NCBI GenBank assembly: GCA_049578505.1
Contig: JBAUMC010000086.1
Coordinates: 35,093 to 99,092, forward strand
Length of the DNA stretch: 64,000 nucleotides
DNA from: JAGVPT01 sp049578505
GTDB lineage: Bacteria; Bacteroidota; Ignavibacteria; UBA10030; UBA8401
Direction: 5' to 3'
A program made the position numbers and the translations under genes. Under the pieces are notes generated by a model. It did no database searches. It was not told the DNA's origin and saw only the letters and a list, made by a program, of their open reading frames with translations. Positions 35,873-44,411 of the stretch are shown here, piece by piece. Numbering within the stretch: the first letter of the stretch is position 1; each line of letters begins with the position of its first letter.

Positions 35873-36634
35873 ATGGAACCGATCGGAGTTCTTCTCATCA
35901 TTCTGGTTTTCTTCGGTATCATCATTCTTTCCAATGCGATAAGAATCCTATCCGAATACGAACGCGGGGTCATCTTTCGCCTCGGGAGGATGATAGGCGT
36001 GAAAGGACCGGGGTTAATTCTTCTTATCCCTATCGTGGACAGAATGATTCGCGTCAGCCTGCGGACGGTAGTGCTGGACGTCCCTCCTCAAGATGTCATC
36101 ACAAAGGATAACGTTTCTATCAAAGTCAACGCGGTGGTGTATTTCCGGGTCGTTCAACCGGATAAAGCTATTGTGAGCGTGGAAAATTATATTTATGCGA
36201 CATCGCAGCTGGCCCAGACAACGCTCCGGAGTATTCTCGGGCAATTTGAATTGGACGATCTCCTCGCTCAGCGCGACAAAATCAACCATGAACTTCAAAT
36301 GATCATCGACCAGCATACGGAGCCCTGGGGAATAAAGATTTCAACGGTGGAAGTAAAACAGATCGATCTGCCTCCTGAAATGCAGCGAGCGATGGCAAAG
36401 CAAGCGGAAGCCGAACGCGAACGCCGTGCTAAAGTTGTTCACGCAGAAGGCGAATTACAGGCAAGCGTGAAGCTGGGAGAAGCAGCAGCAATTATCCAGA
36501 GGAATCCTATCGCACTTCAATTGCGGTATCTTCAAACGTTGACGGAAGTGGCTTCGGAGAATAATTCGACGACCATTTTCCCCTTCCCAATGGAACTGTT
36601 AACACCGTTCATCGATTTGTACAAGAAAAAATAA
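35873..36634 (+). CDS. Slipin (SPFH/stomatin-like) membrane protein
   Basis: A 253-residue stomatin-family protein. One N-terminal membrane segment (IGVLLIILVFFGIIILSN) is followed by the SPFH domain (YERGVIFRLGRMIGVKGPGL, VPPQDVITKDNVSIKVNAVV) and a helical Ala/Glu-rich stretch (MQRAMAKQAEAERERRAKV). It forms oligomers in membrane microdomains and is the likely substrate and partner of the NfeD protease upstream. AAGGAG precedes its ATG and a strong terminator follows. Confidence 0.94.
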   Translation: MEPIGVLLIILVFFGIIILSNAIRILSEYERGVIFRLGRMIGVKGPGLILLIPIVDRMIRVSLRTVVLDVPPQDVITKDNVSIKVNAVVYFRVVQPDKAIVSVENYIYATSQLAQTTLRSILGQFELDDLLAQRDKINHELQMIIDQHTEPWGIKISTVEVKQIDLPPEMQRAMAKQAEAERERRAKVVHAEGELQASVKLGEAAAIIQRNPIALQLRYLQTLTEVASENNSTTIFPFPMELLTPFIDLYKKK

Positions 36635-36650
36635 TTGCGTCATAAAACGG

Positions 36651-36688
36651 ATGAGGGAATGCAGATCTGCATTCCCTCATTTCAATAG
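36651..36688 (+). terminator. Terminator after the nfeD-slipin operon
   Basis: A perfect 30-bp palindrome: ATGAGGGAATGCAGA (36651-36665) and its mirror (36666-36680), folding to a long stem with a minimal loop. A short TTTCAAT follows, so it is less U-rich than usual. It would also serve the convergent bacilliredoxin transcript. Confidence 0.75.
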
Positions 36689-36735
36689 TGTGCGGATATT
36701 GCATGTCGACGAACGAAATCCGCACAAATTTGATA

Positions 36736-37170
36736 TTACACTCCCACCTTTTCTGCTGCACAATATTCGTCGAACGCGTTTGTCAAGTCGGCAGCAATTG
36801 CATCGGCATCTCGGTTTTCAATTCTGAACCGCGGAATGAAGTGGACAAGCTCCCCGTCTTTGAACAAAGCCACCGACGGTGACGACGGCGGAATCTGTCC
36901 GAACCACTCTCTTGCCCGGGCGGTCGCTTCCATATCTTGCCCTGCAAATACACTCGTCAGCACATCGGGCTTGTTGGAATGCTGAAGCGCCTTCGTTATA
37001 GCGGGACGAGCTCTCCCTGCTGCACAGCCACAAACAGAATTGACAACAACAAGCACCGTCCCTTTCTTTTGGCTCAGCGTGTTATCGACTTCTGCGGCGC
37101 TCCGCAATTCGCGGATTCCGATTTTTGTCAGCTCTTCGCGGAACGGTTGGATTGCTACTGGATCGTACAT
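36736..37170 (-). CDS. Bacilliredoxin (BrxA/BrxB, YphP/YqiW family)
   Basis: A 144-residue thioredoxin-fold protein with the CGC active site at Cys47 and Cys49 (VNSVCGCAAGRARP) and FAGQDMEATARAREWF, IPPSSPSVALFKDGE signatures. In Firmicutes these proteins remove bacillithiol from protein thiols; Bacteroidota and Chlorobi also encode them, with bacillithiol or a methylated form as the cofactor. CGGAG lies before the ATG. An inverted-repeat-bounded element begins 17 bases upstream of the start. Confidence 0.92.
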   Translation of the reverse strand: MYDPVAIQPFREELTKIGIRELRSAAEVDNTLSQKKGTVLVVVNSVCGCAAGRARPAITKALQHSNKPDVLTSVFAGQDMEATARAREWFGQIPPSSPSVALFKDGELVHFIPRFRIENRDADAIAADLTNAFDEYCAAEKVGV

Positions 37171-37187
37171 TGGAACTCCGATTAGAA

Positions 37188-37612
37188 TTAATAATTATGA
37201 ATTAGGAATCTAAAATTATTTAGACCTTAGCGTCTTTAGTATTGAACCCAATATTCGTAACAACTCGTTACACTCTTCTAACATCTCTACGACTACTTTT
37301 CGTTCCAAGTACTCCGAATCTCCCAAAAGACGAAGCCAATAGTGAGCCTCTCTTGCTTCTTTATAGGCGATGTACAGTTTTGCATAAAAATCTCTCGTCG
37401 ATTGTGCTCCAATTGCCTCCTCGACATTTGCCCCAATTGAAGTCCCGCTACGAAGAAGTTGACTCAAAATAATTTGGTTCGTCCGGGGTGAGTCCGATTT
37501 GTATAATTGAACAACACGAAGAGAAAATGCATAGCTTTTTGTCTGGATAACATTCCCCTTTTTCACTGTCCCCCCAATTTTTAATTCAAAATTCCTAATT
37601 CATAATTATTAA
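37188..37612. mobile_element. 425-bp element with 22-bp terminal inverted repeats around a four-helix-bundle gene
   Basis: The 22 bases at 37188-37209 (starting TTAATAATTATGAA) are a perfect reverse complement of 37591-37612, and similarity continues imperfectly inside. Only the four-helix-bundle gene lies between. The right repeat includes the stop codon of the aconitase gene, and the left one ends just upstream of the bacilliredoxin ribosome site, so the unit is neatly wedged between two minus-strand genes. No target-site duplication is obvious. Calling it mobile is inference; it could also be a hairpin-bounded unit like the intervening sequences of 23S rRNA. Confidence 0.5.
37216..37566 (-). 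CDS. Four-helix-bundle protein (S23/IVP, Avd-like family)
   Basis: A 116-residue helical protein of the family first seen as ORFs in 23S rRNA intervening sequences and related to the Avd accessory proteins of diversity-generating retroelements. Signatures are KSYAFSLRVVQLYK, LSQLLRSGTSIGANVEEAIGA, FYAKLYIAYKEAREAHYWL and a last helix EECNELLRILGSILKTL. It starts with GTG after a G-rich stretch. No reverse transcriptase is near, so a retroelement role is unlikely; the family's general function is unknown. It lies inside the inverted repeats described separately. Confidence 0.88.
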   Translation of the reverse strand: MKKGNVIQTKSYAFSLRVVQLYKSDSPRTNQIILSQLLRSGTSIGANVEEAIGAQSTRDFYAKLYIAYKEAREAHYWLRLLGDSEYLERKVVVEMLEECNELLRILGSILKTLRSK

Positions 37613-39861
37613 ATCTTCATCGCATTCAAGGCGCTTCCCGCCCTGAACCATGCGATTTGTCCCTCGTTGAAAGAATGATTTAACCCTATCCTCTCCGTCG
37701 AGCCATCTTTGTGTTTAACCTCCATGCTCAGCGGAACACCGGGAGCAAATGAAGCCAGTCCCCGGATTGCAAGAACGTCCTCTTCACGGATAAGATCATA
37801 ATCGGATGGATTCTTGAACGTGAGCGCCAACATTCCTTGTTTCTTTAAATTGGTTTCGTGGATCCTCGCAAAGCTTTTTACCACGATCGCGCGTCCACCA
37901 AGAAATCGCGGTTCCATTGCCGCATGCTCGCGCGATGAACCTTCGCCGTAGTTCTCATCTCCAATAGCAATCCAGCCGATCCCTTTTGCCTTGTAGTCGC
38001 GCGCTATGGCTGAAAAATCTTTCACCTCGCCCGTGAGAAAATTTTTTCCTTTACCAGCCTCCCCGCTGAAAGCATTGACCGCTCCGCTGAACATATTATT
38101 TGAAATGTTGTCGAGATGTCCGCGGTACTTCAACCACTTCCCGGCGGGAGAAATATGGTCGGTCGTACATTTCCCTTTCACTTTTACTAAGACACGAAGA
38201 CCCTCCAGATCTTTTTTCTCCCATGGCGTAAACGGCTCGAGAATTTGCAGACGATCGCTCTTTGGGTCTACCTTCACCTGCACGGCAGCCCCGTCTTTCA
38301 CCGGTTCAACGAACCCCTGCTCCCCGGCAGTGAATCCTCTCTTCGGCAATTCATCACCGTTGGGAGGGTCAAGCTTTATCATCTCGCCCTTTGCATTCAC
38401 AACCTTATCTGTCAATGGATTGAAGGTGAGTTTTCCAGCGAGTGCAAAGGCGGTGACAATTTCAGGGCTTGCGACAAACGCATGTGTGGCCGGATTCGCG
38501 TCGTTGCGTCCGGTAAAATTCCGGTTGTATGAGGTGATGATTGAGTTCTTCTCTCCCATCTTGACATCGTGGCGCTTCCATTGTCCGATGCATGGTCCGC
38601 ATGCATTAGCGAGGACAAGCCCGCCGATATCGGTCAACGTTTTCAATTGTCCGTCGCGTTCTATGGTTGCCCGAATCTGCTCGCTCCCGGGGGTAATGGT
38701 GAACTCGGACTTTGCTTTTAATCCTTTTCCGAACGCCTGCTTCGCAACCGATGCGGCTCGCTCAATGTCTTCGTACGATGAATTCGTGCAGCTTCCGATT
38801 AGGGCAACTTTTAATTCTTCAGGATAATTATTTTTCTTGACGGCTTCGGCAAACTTCGAGATAGGCCACGCTAAATCCGGTGTGAACGGCCCGTTCACAT
38901 GCGGTTCAAGATCATTCAAATTAATTTCGATGATGCGGTCGTAATATTTTTCAGGAGAAACGACAACCTCTTTGTCCGGCACCAAAAGGTCTGCCGCCCT
39001 TTCTGCCAGCGATGCCACGTCCCCTCGTTCTGTCGCTCGAAGATAATCCGCCATCCGGGAATCAAAAGGAAAAACGGACGTCGTTGCTCCGATTTCCGCC
39101 CCCATGTTACAAATGGTCCCTTTCCCGGTGCATGAAATTGATTTCGCCCCATCGCCGAAATATTCAATAATGGCCCCGGTGCCTCCTTTCACCGTGAGAA
39201 CTCCGGCAACTTTTAGGATAACATCTTTAGCGGACGTCCAACCGTTTAACCTCCCGGTCAGCTTTACACCGATCACCTTAGGAAATTTCAGCTCCCATGG
39301 CATTCCTGCCATCACATCGACGGCGTCGGCTCCGCCAACGCCGATTGCGATCATACCAAGGCCGCCGGCGTTGGGAGTGTGCGAATCCGTTCCGATCATC
39401 ATCCCGCCGGGAAACGCGTAATTTTCAAGCACTACCTGATGAATGATCCCGCCCCCCGGTTTCCAAAATCCGATACCGTATTTATTCGAAACGCTCGCCA
39501 GGAAATCATACACTTCTTTATTGTCTTCACTCGCCCGCAACAAGTCTCCCTTTGCGCCGACCTGTGCCTGGATCAAATGATCGCAGTGGACCGTCGAAGG
39601 AACTGCAACTTTCTTTCTCCCCGCAGACATAAACTGCAACAAGGCCATCTGGGCCGTCGCATCCTGCATCGCAACTCTGTCCGGTGCAAAATCGGCGTAC
39701 GACGCGCTCCGTTCTGCCGCCTTTGACGGCGTTTCAAAATAGTGAGTGTAAAGTATTTTCTCGGTAAGAGTGAGCGGGCGTCCAACGAGTTTTCTGGCGT
39801 GTTGAACCTTTGACGGAAGTCCTGAGTACAGCTTTTTGATCATTTCGAAGTCGAAAATCAT
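37609..39861 (-). CDS. Aconitate hydratase, mitochondrial type
   Basis: A 750-residue aconitase that isomerises citrate and isocitrate in the TCA cycle. The three cluster cysteines are visible in IGSCTNSSYEDIERA and in ANACGPCIGQWKR. GTDSHTPNAGGLGMIAIGVGG and the swivelling C-terminal domain with GDENYGEGSSREHAAMEPRF are intact. The mitochondrial-like form is the usual one in Bacteroidota. The stop codon lies within the right repeat of the 37188-37612 element, so its 3' end may have been altered by that insertion without loss of function. Confidence 0.96.
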   Translation of the reverse strand: MIFDFEMIKKLYSGLPSKVQHARKLVGRPLTLTEKILYTHYFETPSKAAERSASYADFAPDRVAMQDATAQMALLQFMSAGRKKVAVPSTVHCDHLIQAQVGAKGDLLRASEDNKEVYDFLASVSNKYGIGFWKPGGGIIHQVVLENYAFPGGMMIGTDSHTPNAGGLGMIAIGVGGADAVDVMAGMPWELKFPKVIGVKLTGRLNGWTSAKDVILKVAGVLTVKGGTGAIIEYFGDGAKSISCTGKGTICNMGAEIGATTSVFPFDSRMADYLRATERGDVASLAERAADLLVPDKEVVVSPEKYYDRIIEINLNDLEPHVNGPFTPDLAWPISKFAEAVKKNNYPEELKVALIGSCTNSSYEDIERAASVAKQAFGKGLKAKSEFTITPGSEQIRATIERDGQLKTLTDIGGLVLANACGPCIGQWKRHDVKMGEKNSIITSYNRNFTGRNDANPATHAFVASPEIVTAFALAGKLTFNPLTDKVVNAKGEMIKLDPPNGDELPKRGFTAGEQGFVEPVKDGAAVQVKVDPKSDRLQILEPFTPWEKKDLEGLRVLVKVKGKCTTDHISPAGKWLKYRGHLDNISNNMFSGAVNAFSGEAGKGKNFLTGEVKDFSAIARDYKAKGIGWIAIGDENYGEGSSREHAAMEPRFLGGRAIVVKSFARIHETNLKKQGMLALTFKNPSDYDLIREEDVLAIRGLASFAPGVPLSMEVKHKDGSTERIGLNHSFNEGQIAWFRAGSALNAMKI

Positions 39862-40006
39862 AATAATGCGTCCTTATCGATGGGGTGAACGTGGCAAATT
39901 CTTAACATAAATATATGAATCCATAATCTTCTCCGCAAGAGATTACCTTGCACGACAGTCGTTTTTTCGTTATTTTTCATTGATTAATGAGTGAAAGCGG
40001 ACAGGA

Positions 40007-40297
40007 ATGACCGAGCGGCCCGAAACAGATTCCGATGTACTTGAAGACGTCACCAACGAGACGAAGCTCAAGAATCCCGCACGGGCAATTTTGTTCAATG
40101 ATGAAGTTCATACATTTGATGAGGTCATTAACCAACTCATCAAAGCATTGAGATGCGACCATGCAAAAGCAGAAGCATTGACCTGGGAGGTTCACAACAC
40201 CGGCAAGTCGTGTGTTTACACCGGCGAAGTGACACGTTGCCTGGAAATTACGCGAGTGCTCGAAGAAATTGAATTAATGACACAAATTGAAGTATAA
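40007..40297 (+). CDS. clpS: ATP-dependent Clp protease adaptor ClpS
   Basis: A 96-residue ClpS, the N-end-rule adaptor that hands substrates to a Clp ATPase. It keeps the substrate-pocket motif LFNDEVHTFDEVINQLIKA and the TWEVHNTGKSCVYTGE strand. clpA is not adjacent. It runs directly into the thioredoxin-like gene, with a 13-base gap to the chosen start. Confidence 0.9.
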   Translation: MTERPETDSDVLEDVTNETKLKNPARAILFNDEVHTFDEVINQLIKALRCDHAKAEALTWEVHNTGKSCVYTGEVTRCLEITRVLEEIELMTQIEV

Positions 40298-40310
40298 ACG
40301 AGGAAATCAT

Positions 40311-41504
40311 ATGAGACGAATGATAGTAAAAGTAACGGTGTTGATCTTCACCCTTTCAATATGCGGCACGGCAAGCGAGTTGATTCATTTCAGAGACACG
40401 ACGACTTCGTGGGATAACGTAAAATCAATCGCAGCAAAAGAGAATAAACTGATCTTTATCGATGCCTACACCGATTGGTGTGTCTGGTGCAAGGTGATGG
40501 ATAAGGAGACATTTTCCGACACCGCTGTCGCGAATTTTATGAATGAAAAATTTTTACCGGTGCACTATGAGATGGAAACTGGTTTCGGGATAACAATGGC
40601 GGAAAAATATCGCGTAAATGCTTTTCCGACATTCCTTGTTTTCACCCCGGATGGAAAACTTGTCAACCGTATCATCGGGTATCACAAATCGGAAGAGTTC
40701 CTTCAGGAACTCAACGCCGCACTGGATCCGGCCAAGCAGGACAACCTGACGGGGGTTTCGGCTTCCCTTGAACCAGGATTTCCCCAATTCTACAAAGATT
40801 CCTTTCTCAAAGGCGATCTCCGAAAGCGGCCCGACAGTGCGACGGTGAACACCTTCCTTGCATCTGCACAAGATCTTTCGGACGAAGTGGCATGGTCAGT
40901 ATTGTATCGGTTCAGCTATCTGGTCACCGATAACTATAAGGATTTCGTTTACAAGAACTTTGATAGACTGAGGAAAATGTACGGCGCGAATGACGTCGAA
41001 AACTCGATCAGCACATTCCTCTCGTCCGACCTGGTCAGCGCGGTTAAGGCAAACGACGAATCTGCTTTGGAAAAAGTTATTGCCGCTTCGGATAAGTATA
41101 TCGGCGGACCCGCCGGTGAGACGCGCTTTAATTATAGACTCCGATTCTATAGCGGCACAAACCGGTGGATATCGTTTGCAGACCTCATCGATAGCGCGAA
41201 ACACTCCGGCAACTCACTCGACGAAAATGCATTGAACAGTTACAGCTGGACCATTTACCTGCGATGCGACAACAAAGAAGTCGTTGCCCGCGCAACACAA
41301 TGGATGAGCAACGTCGTGGTCGCGAGCCCAAAGTATATGCTGCTCGATACCTATGCCGCACTCTTGTACAAAAGCGGTGACCTGAACAGAGCGAAACAGT
41401 ACGCCGAACTTGCGATAGAGACCGGAAAAAAAGACAACGAAGACGTTCAAGAGACTGAAGAACTACTCAAGAAGATCAATACATCACTGGATAAGAAGCT
41501 CTAG
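40311..41504 (+). CDS. Secreted thioredoxin-like protein with helical repeat C-terminus
   Basis: A 397-residue protein. A signal peptide (VKVTVLIFTLSICGTAS) precedes a thioredoxin-like domain (about 30-145) with the CxxC site CVWC in YTDWCVWCKVMDKETF and the cis-proline in AFPTFLVFTPDG. The remaining 250 residues are helical, ending in a TPR-like segment (YAALLYKSGDLNRAKQYAEL). It is probably a periplasmic disulfide reductase or related redox protein. The ATG at 40311, with GAGG seven bases upstream, is preferred to a TTG inside clpS. It ends six bases before alaS. Confidence 0.83.
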   Translation: MRRMIVKVTVLIFTLSICGTASELIHFRDTTTSWDNVKSIAAKENKLIFIDAYTDWCVWCKVMDKETFSDTAVANFMNEKFLPVHYEMETGFGITMAEKYRVNAFPTFLVFTPDGKLVNRIIGYHKSEEFLQELNAALDPAKQDNLTGVSASLEPGFPQFYKDSFLKGDLRKRPDSATVNTFLASAQDLSDEVAWSVLYRFSYLVTDNYKDFVYKNFDRLRKMYGANDVENSISTFLSSDLVSAVKANDESALEKVIAASDKYIGGPAGETRFNYRLRFYSGTNRWISFADLIDSAKHSGNSLDENALNSYSWTIYLRCDNKEVVARATQWMSNVVVASPKYMLLDTYAALLYKSGDLNRAKQYAELAIETGKKDNEDVQETEELLKKINTSLDKKL

Positions 41505-41510
41505 CTACCG

Positions 41511-44312
41511 ATGACCTCACGCGAAATTCGACAATCGTTTCTTGATTTCTTTGCGTCGAAACAACACCGTATTGTTCCGAGCGCGCCTGTGATACCGCAC
41601 GGCGACCCCACCCTCCTCTTCACAAACGCGGGGATGAATCAATTTAAAGAAGTCTTCCTCGGAACCGGCAAACGCGATTACAGGCGCGCTGCCGACACTC
41701 AAAAGTGCATCCGGGTCAGCGGGAAACATAACGACCTAGAAGAAGTCGGCCGCGACACTTACCACCATACGTTCTTCGAGATGCTCGGCAACTGGTCCTT
41801 CGGCGACTACTACAAAAAAGAAGCGATAGCCTGGGCGTGGGAACTATTGACCGACAAGTGGAAACTCCCCAAAGAGCGAATGTGGGCAACAGTCTACACA
41901 ACCGACGAAGACGCATTTGAACTTTGGAAAAAAGTTACCGACATCAACCCGACACACATTCTGAGGTTTGGAGAGAAAGATAATTTTTGGGAGATGGGAG
42001 AAACCGGGCCGTGCGGTCCCTGTTCGGAAATTCATATGGACTTGACGGCGGACGCAAGTGCAACTGCCTCGATGGTGAATGCCGGTTCTCCGCAGGTCAT
42101 CGAAATCTGGAACCTTGTCTTCATCCAGAATAACCGAACTGCAAGCGGCAAGCTTGAAAATCTTCCGATGAAACATGTCGATACCGGCATGGGATTCGAG
42201 CGCGTCTGTGCGGTGATGGAAGCGATGAAGAGCAATTTCAAGCGCCCCGCATCGAATTACGAATCGGATGTTTTTACTCCGCTCATCAAAAAGATTTCCG
42301 AACTTTCCGGGAAGCCGTACGCACAAAACAATGAAGCCGATATTGCCATGCGCGTCATCGCCGACCACATTCGAGCCCTCACGTTTGCAGTTGCGGACGG
42401 TGCTATTCCTTCCAATGAAGGGCGCGGATATGTATTGCGAAGAATCCTTCGGCGAGCGGCCCGGTTCGGACGGAATCTCGGCCTTCATGAACCATTCCTC
42501 TACAAGTTGGTTGATGTACTTGTGCAGACAATGTCGCACGTCTTCCCTGAGATAAAAGAACAAGAGGAACATATTAAGCGGGTTATCAAAGGCGAGGAAG
42601 AAGGATTTAACCAGACGCTCGACAGGGGGCTGGAAATTTTTGAGGAAGCAGCGAAGAGAGCCATAAGTGTTAAGTCAAAAGTTATAAGTGGAGAAGATGC
42701 GTTCAAATTATATGACACGTTTGGATTTCCGCTTGATCTGACACAAATGATGGCAATTGAACGCGGATTGGCGGTTGATGGAGTGACGTTTAATCAATTA
42801 ATGGAGAAACAAAAAGAGAGGTCGCGCGAATCGGGAAAAATGACCGGGGTCCCCGGAATTCTAAAATTTATCCATGAAGATTCAACGGCAGGTTCCTCTC
42901 GTTTTTTAGGATACGACCAATTCGAGACTGAAGCCACAATCACAAGTCTTGCCGAAGGTTTCGTCACCCTCGATCAGACTCCCTTCTATGCCGAATCTGG
43001 CGGGCAGGTAGGCGATACGGGTGAACTGCGATTCAGCGGCGGTGTTCTTCATGTTGTCGATACTCAAAAAAATGGCAACATTATTGGTCACAAAGTCGCC
43101 GAACAAATTAGCGAGGCTGTTGCTGAAAAAATCTTCGCAAAAGTGAATACGCCTCGCCGCTTGTCCATTATGCGCAACCACACGGCTACGCATCTGGTTC
43201 ACGCGGCGCTAAGGAAGGTACTCGGTACGCATGTGCATCAGGCCGGGTCGCTCGTTGCGCCGGAACATTTGCGTTTCGACTTTGCCCATTTTGCAAAAGT
43301 GAACGATCATGAATTGGCCGAAATAGAAAACATCGTCAATGAAAAGATCAAAGAAAACATTCAGCTTCAGCATCACCGCAATATTCCGTTTGAAGAAGCG
43401 CAGAAAATGGGAGCACTGATGTTTTTCGGCGACAAGTACGGAGATAAGGTGAACGTAGTGCAGTTCGGGGATTTCAGCAAGGAATTTTGCGGCGGCACTC
43501 ATGTGAAGAATACCGGCGAGATAGGATACTTCAAAATCCGGTCTGAAACAAGCAGCGCAAGCGGCGTGCGCCGCATCGAAGCAATCACCTATGATTATGC
43601 GGCTGAATACCTTAGGATCCAGAATGAAACTTACAAAGAACGGATCGAACACGGATACCGGCTCGTCGACGAAATTCAGTCGCTTCAGAAAGAGATCATT
43701 CGGTTAAGCAGCGGTTCTTCCCCATTGACTAAAGAAGACACGCTCAACCTTGACATCGAATTGCGCAAGATGGAGCAAATTCCGGAGGTGCCAGCCGCAA
43801 TCGTTTCCGCAGAACTCTCGAAGGACTTTTTCAACCTGCAGCAGCGGTTCCGTAAACTGGAAGATTACATATTGATTCTGGCGGAGAAAAGGAAGGCTTT
43901 CGAAAAGGAACTTGCGAAATATAACCTGAAATCGGCCTCGTCCGATATCGACGCGATCATTTTAAAAGCGACCGCAGTCGACGGATTTAAGCTTGTCGCC
44001 TCAAAAATCAATGCTTCGGATATGGAAACGCTGAAATCGATCGGCGACGAGCTTCGCATTAAGATCGGCAGCGGAGTGGGCCTGCTTGCATCGATCATCG
44101 ACGACAAAGTGGCCCTTGTCTGCGTCGTGAGCGACGATCTCATCAAGACAAAGAATATTCAGGCAGGAAAAATTGTCGGCGCTGTCGCAAGAATCGTCGG
44201 CGGAGGGGGAGGCGGAAAACCGCATCTCGCAACTGCAGGCGGCAAGGACGTAGCCAAGATCGACGAAGCGCTACGAAGCGTGGCCGGAGTGGTTGAAGGG
44301 ATGATGGAGTGA
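41511..44312 (+). CDS. alaS: Alanine-tRNA ligase
   Basis: A 933-residue AlaRS. The class II catalytic domain begins REIRQSFLDFFASKQH and includes RVSGKHNDLEEVGRDTYHHT. The editing domain holds the zinc motif HTATHLVHAAL (near 556) and CGGTHV (near 659). The C-Ala domain ends in the glycine-rich VGGGGGGKPHLATAGGKD. Length exceeds the E. coli 876 because of extra residues in several loops; one at 42661-42691 has the base composition of nearby intergenic low-complexity repeats. Essential and intact. Confidence 0.97.
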   Translation: MTSREIRQSFLDFFASKQHRIVPSAPVIPHGDPTLLFTNAGMNQFKEVFLGTGKRDYRRAADTQKCIRVSGKHNDLEEVGRDTYHHTFFEMLGNWSFGDYYKKEAIAWAWELLTDKWKLPKERMWATVYTTDEDAFELWKKVTDINPTHILRFGEKDNFWEMGETGPCGPCSEIHMDLTADASATASMVNAGSPQVIEIWNLVFIQNNRTASGKLENLPMKHVDTGMGFERVCAVMEAMKSNFKRPASNYESDVFTPLIKKISELSGKPYAQNNEADIAMRVIADHIRALTFAVADGAIPSNEGRGYVLRRILRRAARFGRNLGLHEPFLYKLVDVLVQTMSHVFPEIKEQEEHIKRVIKGEEEGFNQTLDRGLEIFEEAAKRAISVKSKVISGEDAFKLYDTFGFPLDLTQMMAIERGLAVDGVTFNQLMEKQKERSRESGKMTGVPGILKFIHEDSTAGSSRFLGYDQFETEATITSLAEGFVTLDQTPFYAESGGQVGDTGELRFSGGVLHVVDTQKNGNIIGHKVAEQISEAVAEKIFAKVNTPRRLSIMRNHTATHLVHAALRKVLGTHVHQAGSLVAPEHLRFDFAHFAKVNDHELAEIENIVNEKIKENIQLQHHRNIPFEEAQKMGALMFFGDKYGDKVNVVQFGDFSKEFCGGTHVKNTGEIGYFKIRSETSSASGVRRIEAITYDYAAEYLRIQNETYKERIEHGYRLVDEIQSLQKEIIRLSSGSSPLTKEDTLNLDIELRKMEQIPEVPAAIVSAELSKDFFNLQQRFRKLEDYILILAEKRKAFEKELAKYNLKSASSDIDAIILKATAVDGFKLVASKINASDMETLKSIGDELRIKIGSGVGLLASIIDDKVALVCVVSDDLIKTKNIQAGKIVGAVARIVGGGGGGKPHLATAGGKDVAKIDEALRSVAGVVEGMME

Positions 44313-44315
44313 GTT

Positions 44316-44350
44316 AGAAATGAAAAGTTAAAAGTGAAAAATGAAAAATT
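44316..44350. repeat. A-rich low-complexity intergenic repeat after alaS
   Basis: Recurring GAAAA/TTAAAAGTGAAAAATG units fill the start of the short gap between alaS and the GGGP synthase gene. A stretch of similar make-up occurs inside alaS at 42661-42691. Confidence 0.4.
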
Positions 44351-44411
44351 GCAACAGAAAGTTATCATCATTTAGACCTTCACTCTCTTCATTAGATTTT
44401 GAGCTGAGCAA

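Noticed and set aside
37216..37566. Diversity-generating retroelement accessory (Avd) gene
   Set aside because: No reverse transcriptase, template repeat or variable repeat is present nearby; only the protein family is shared.
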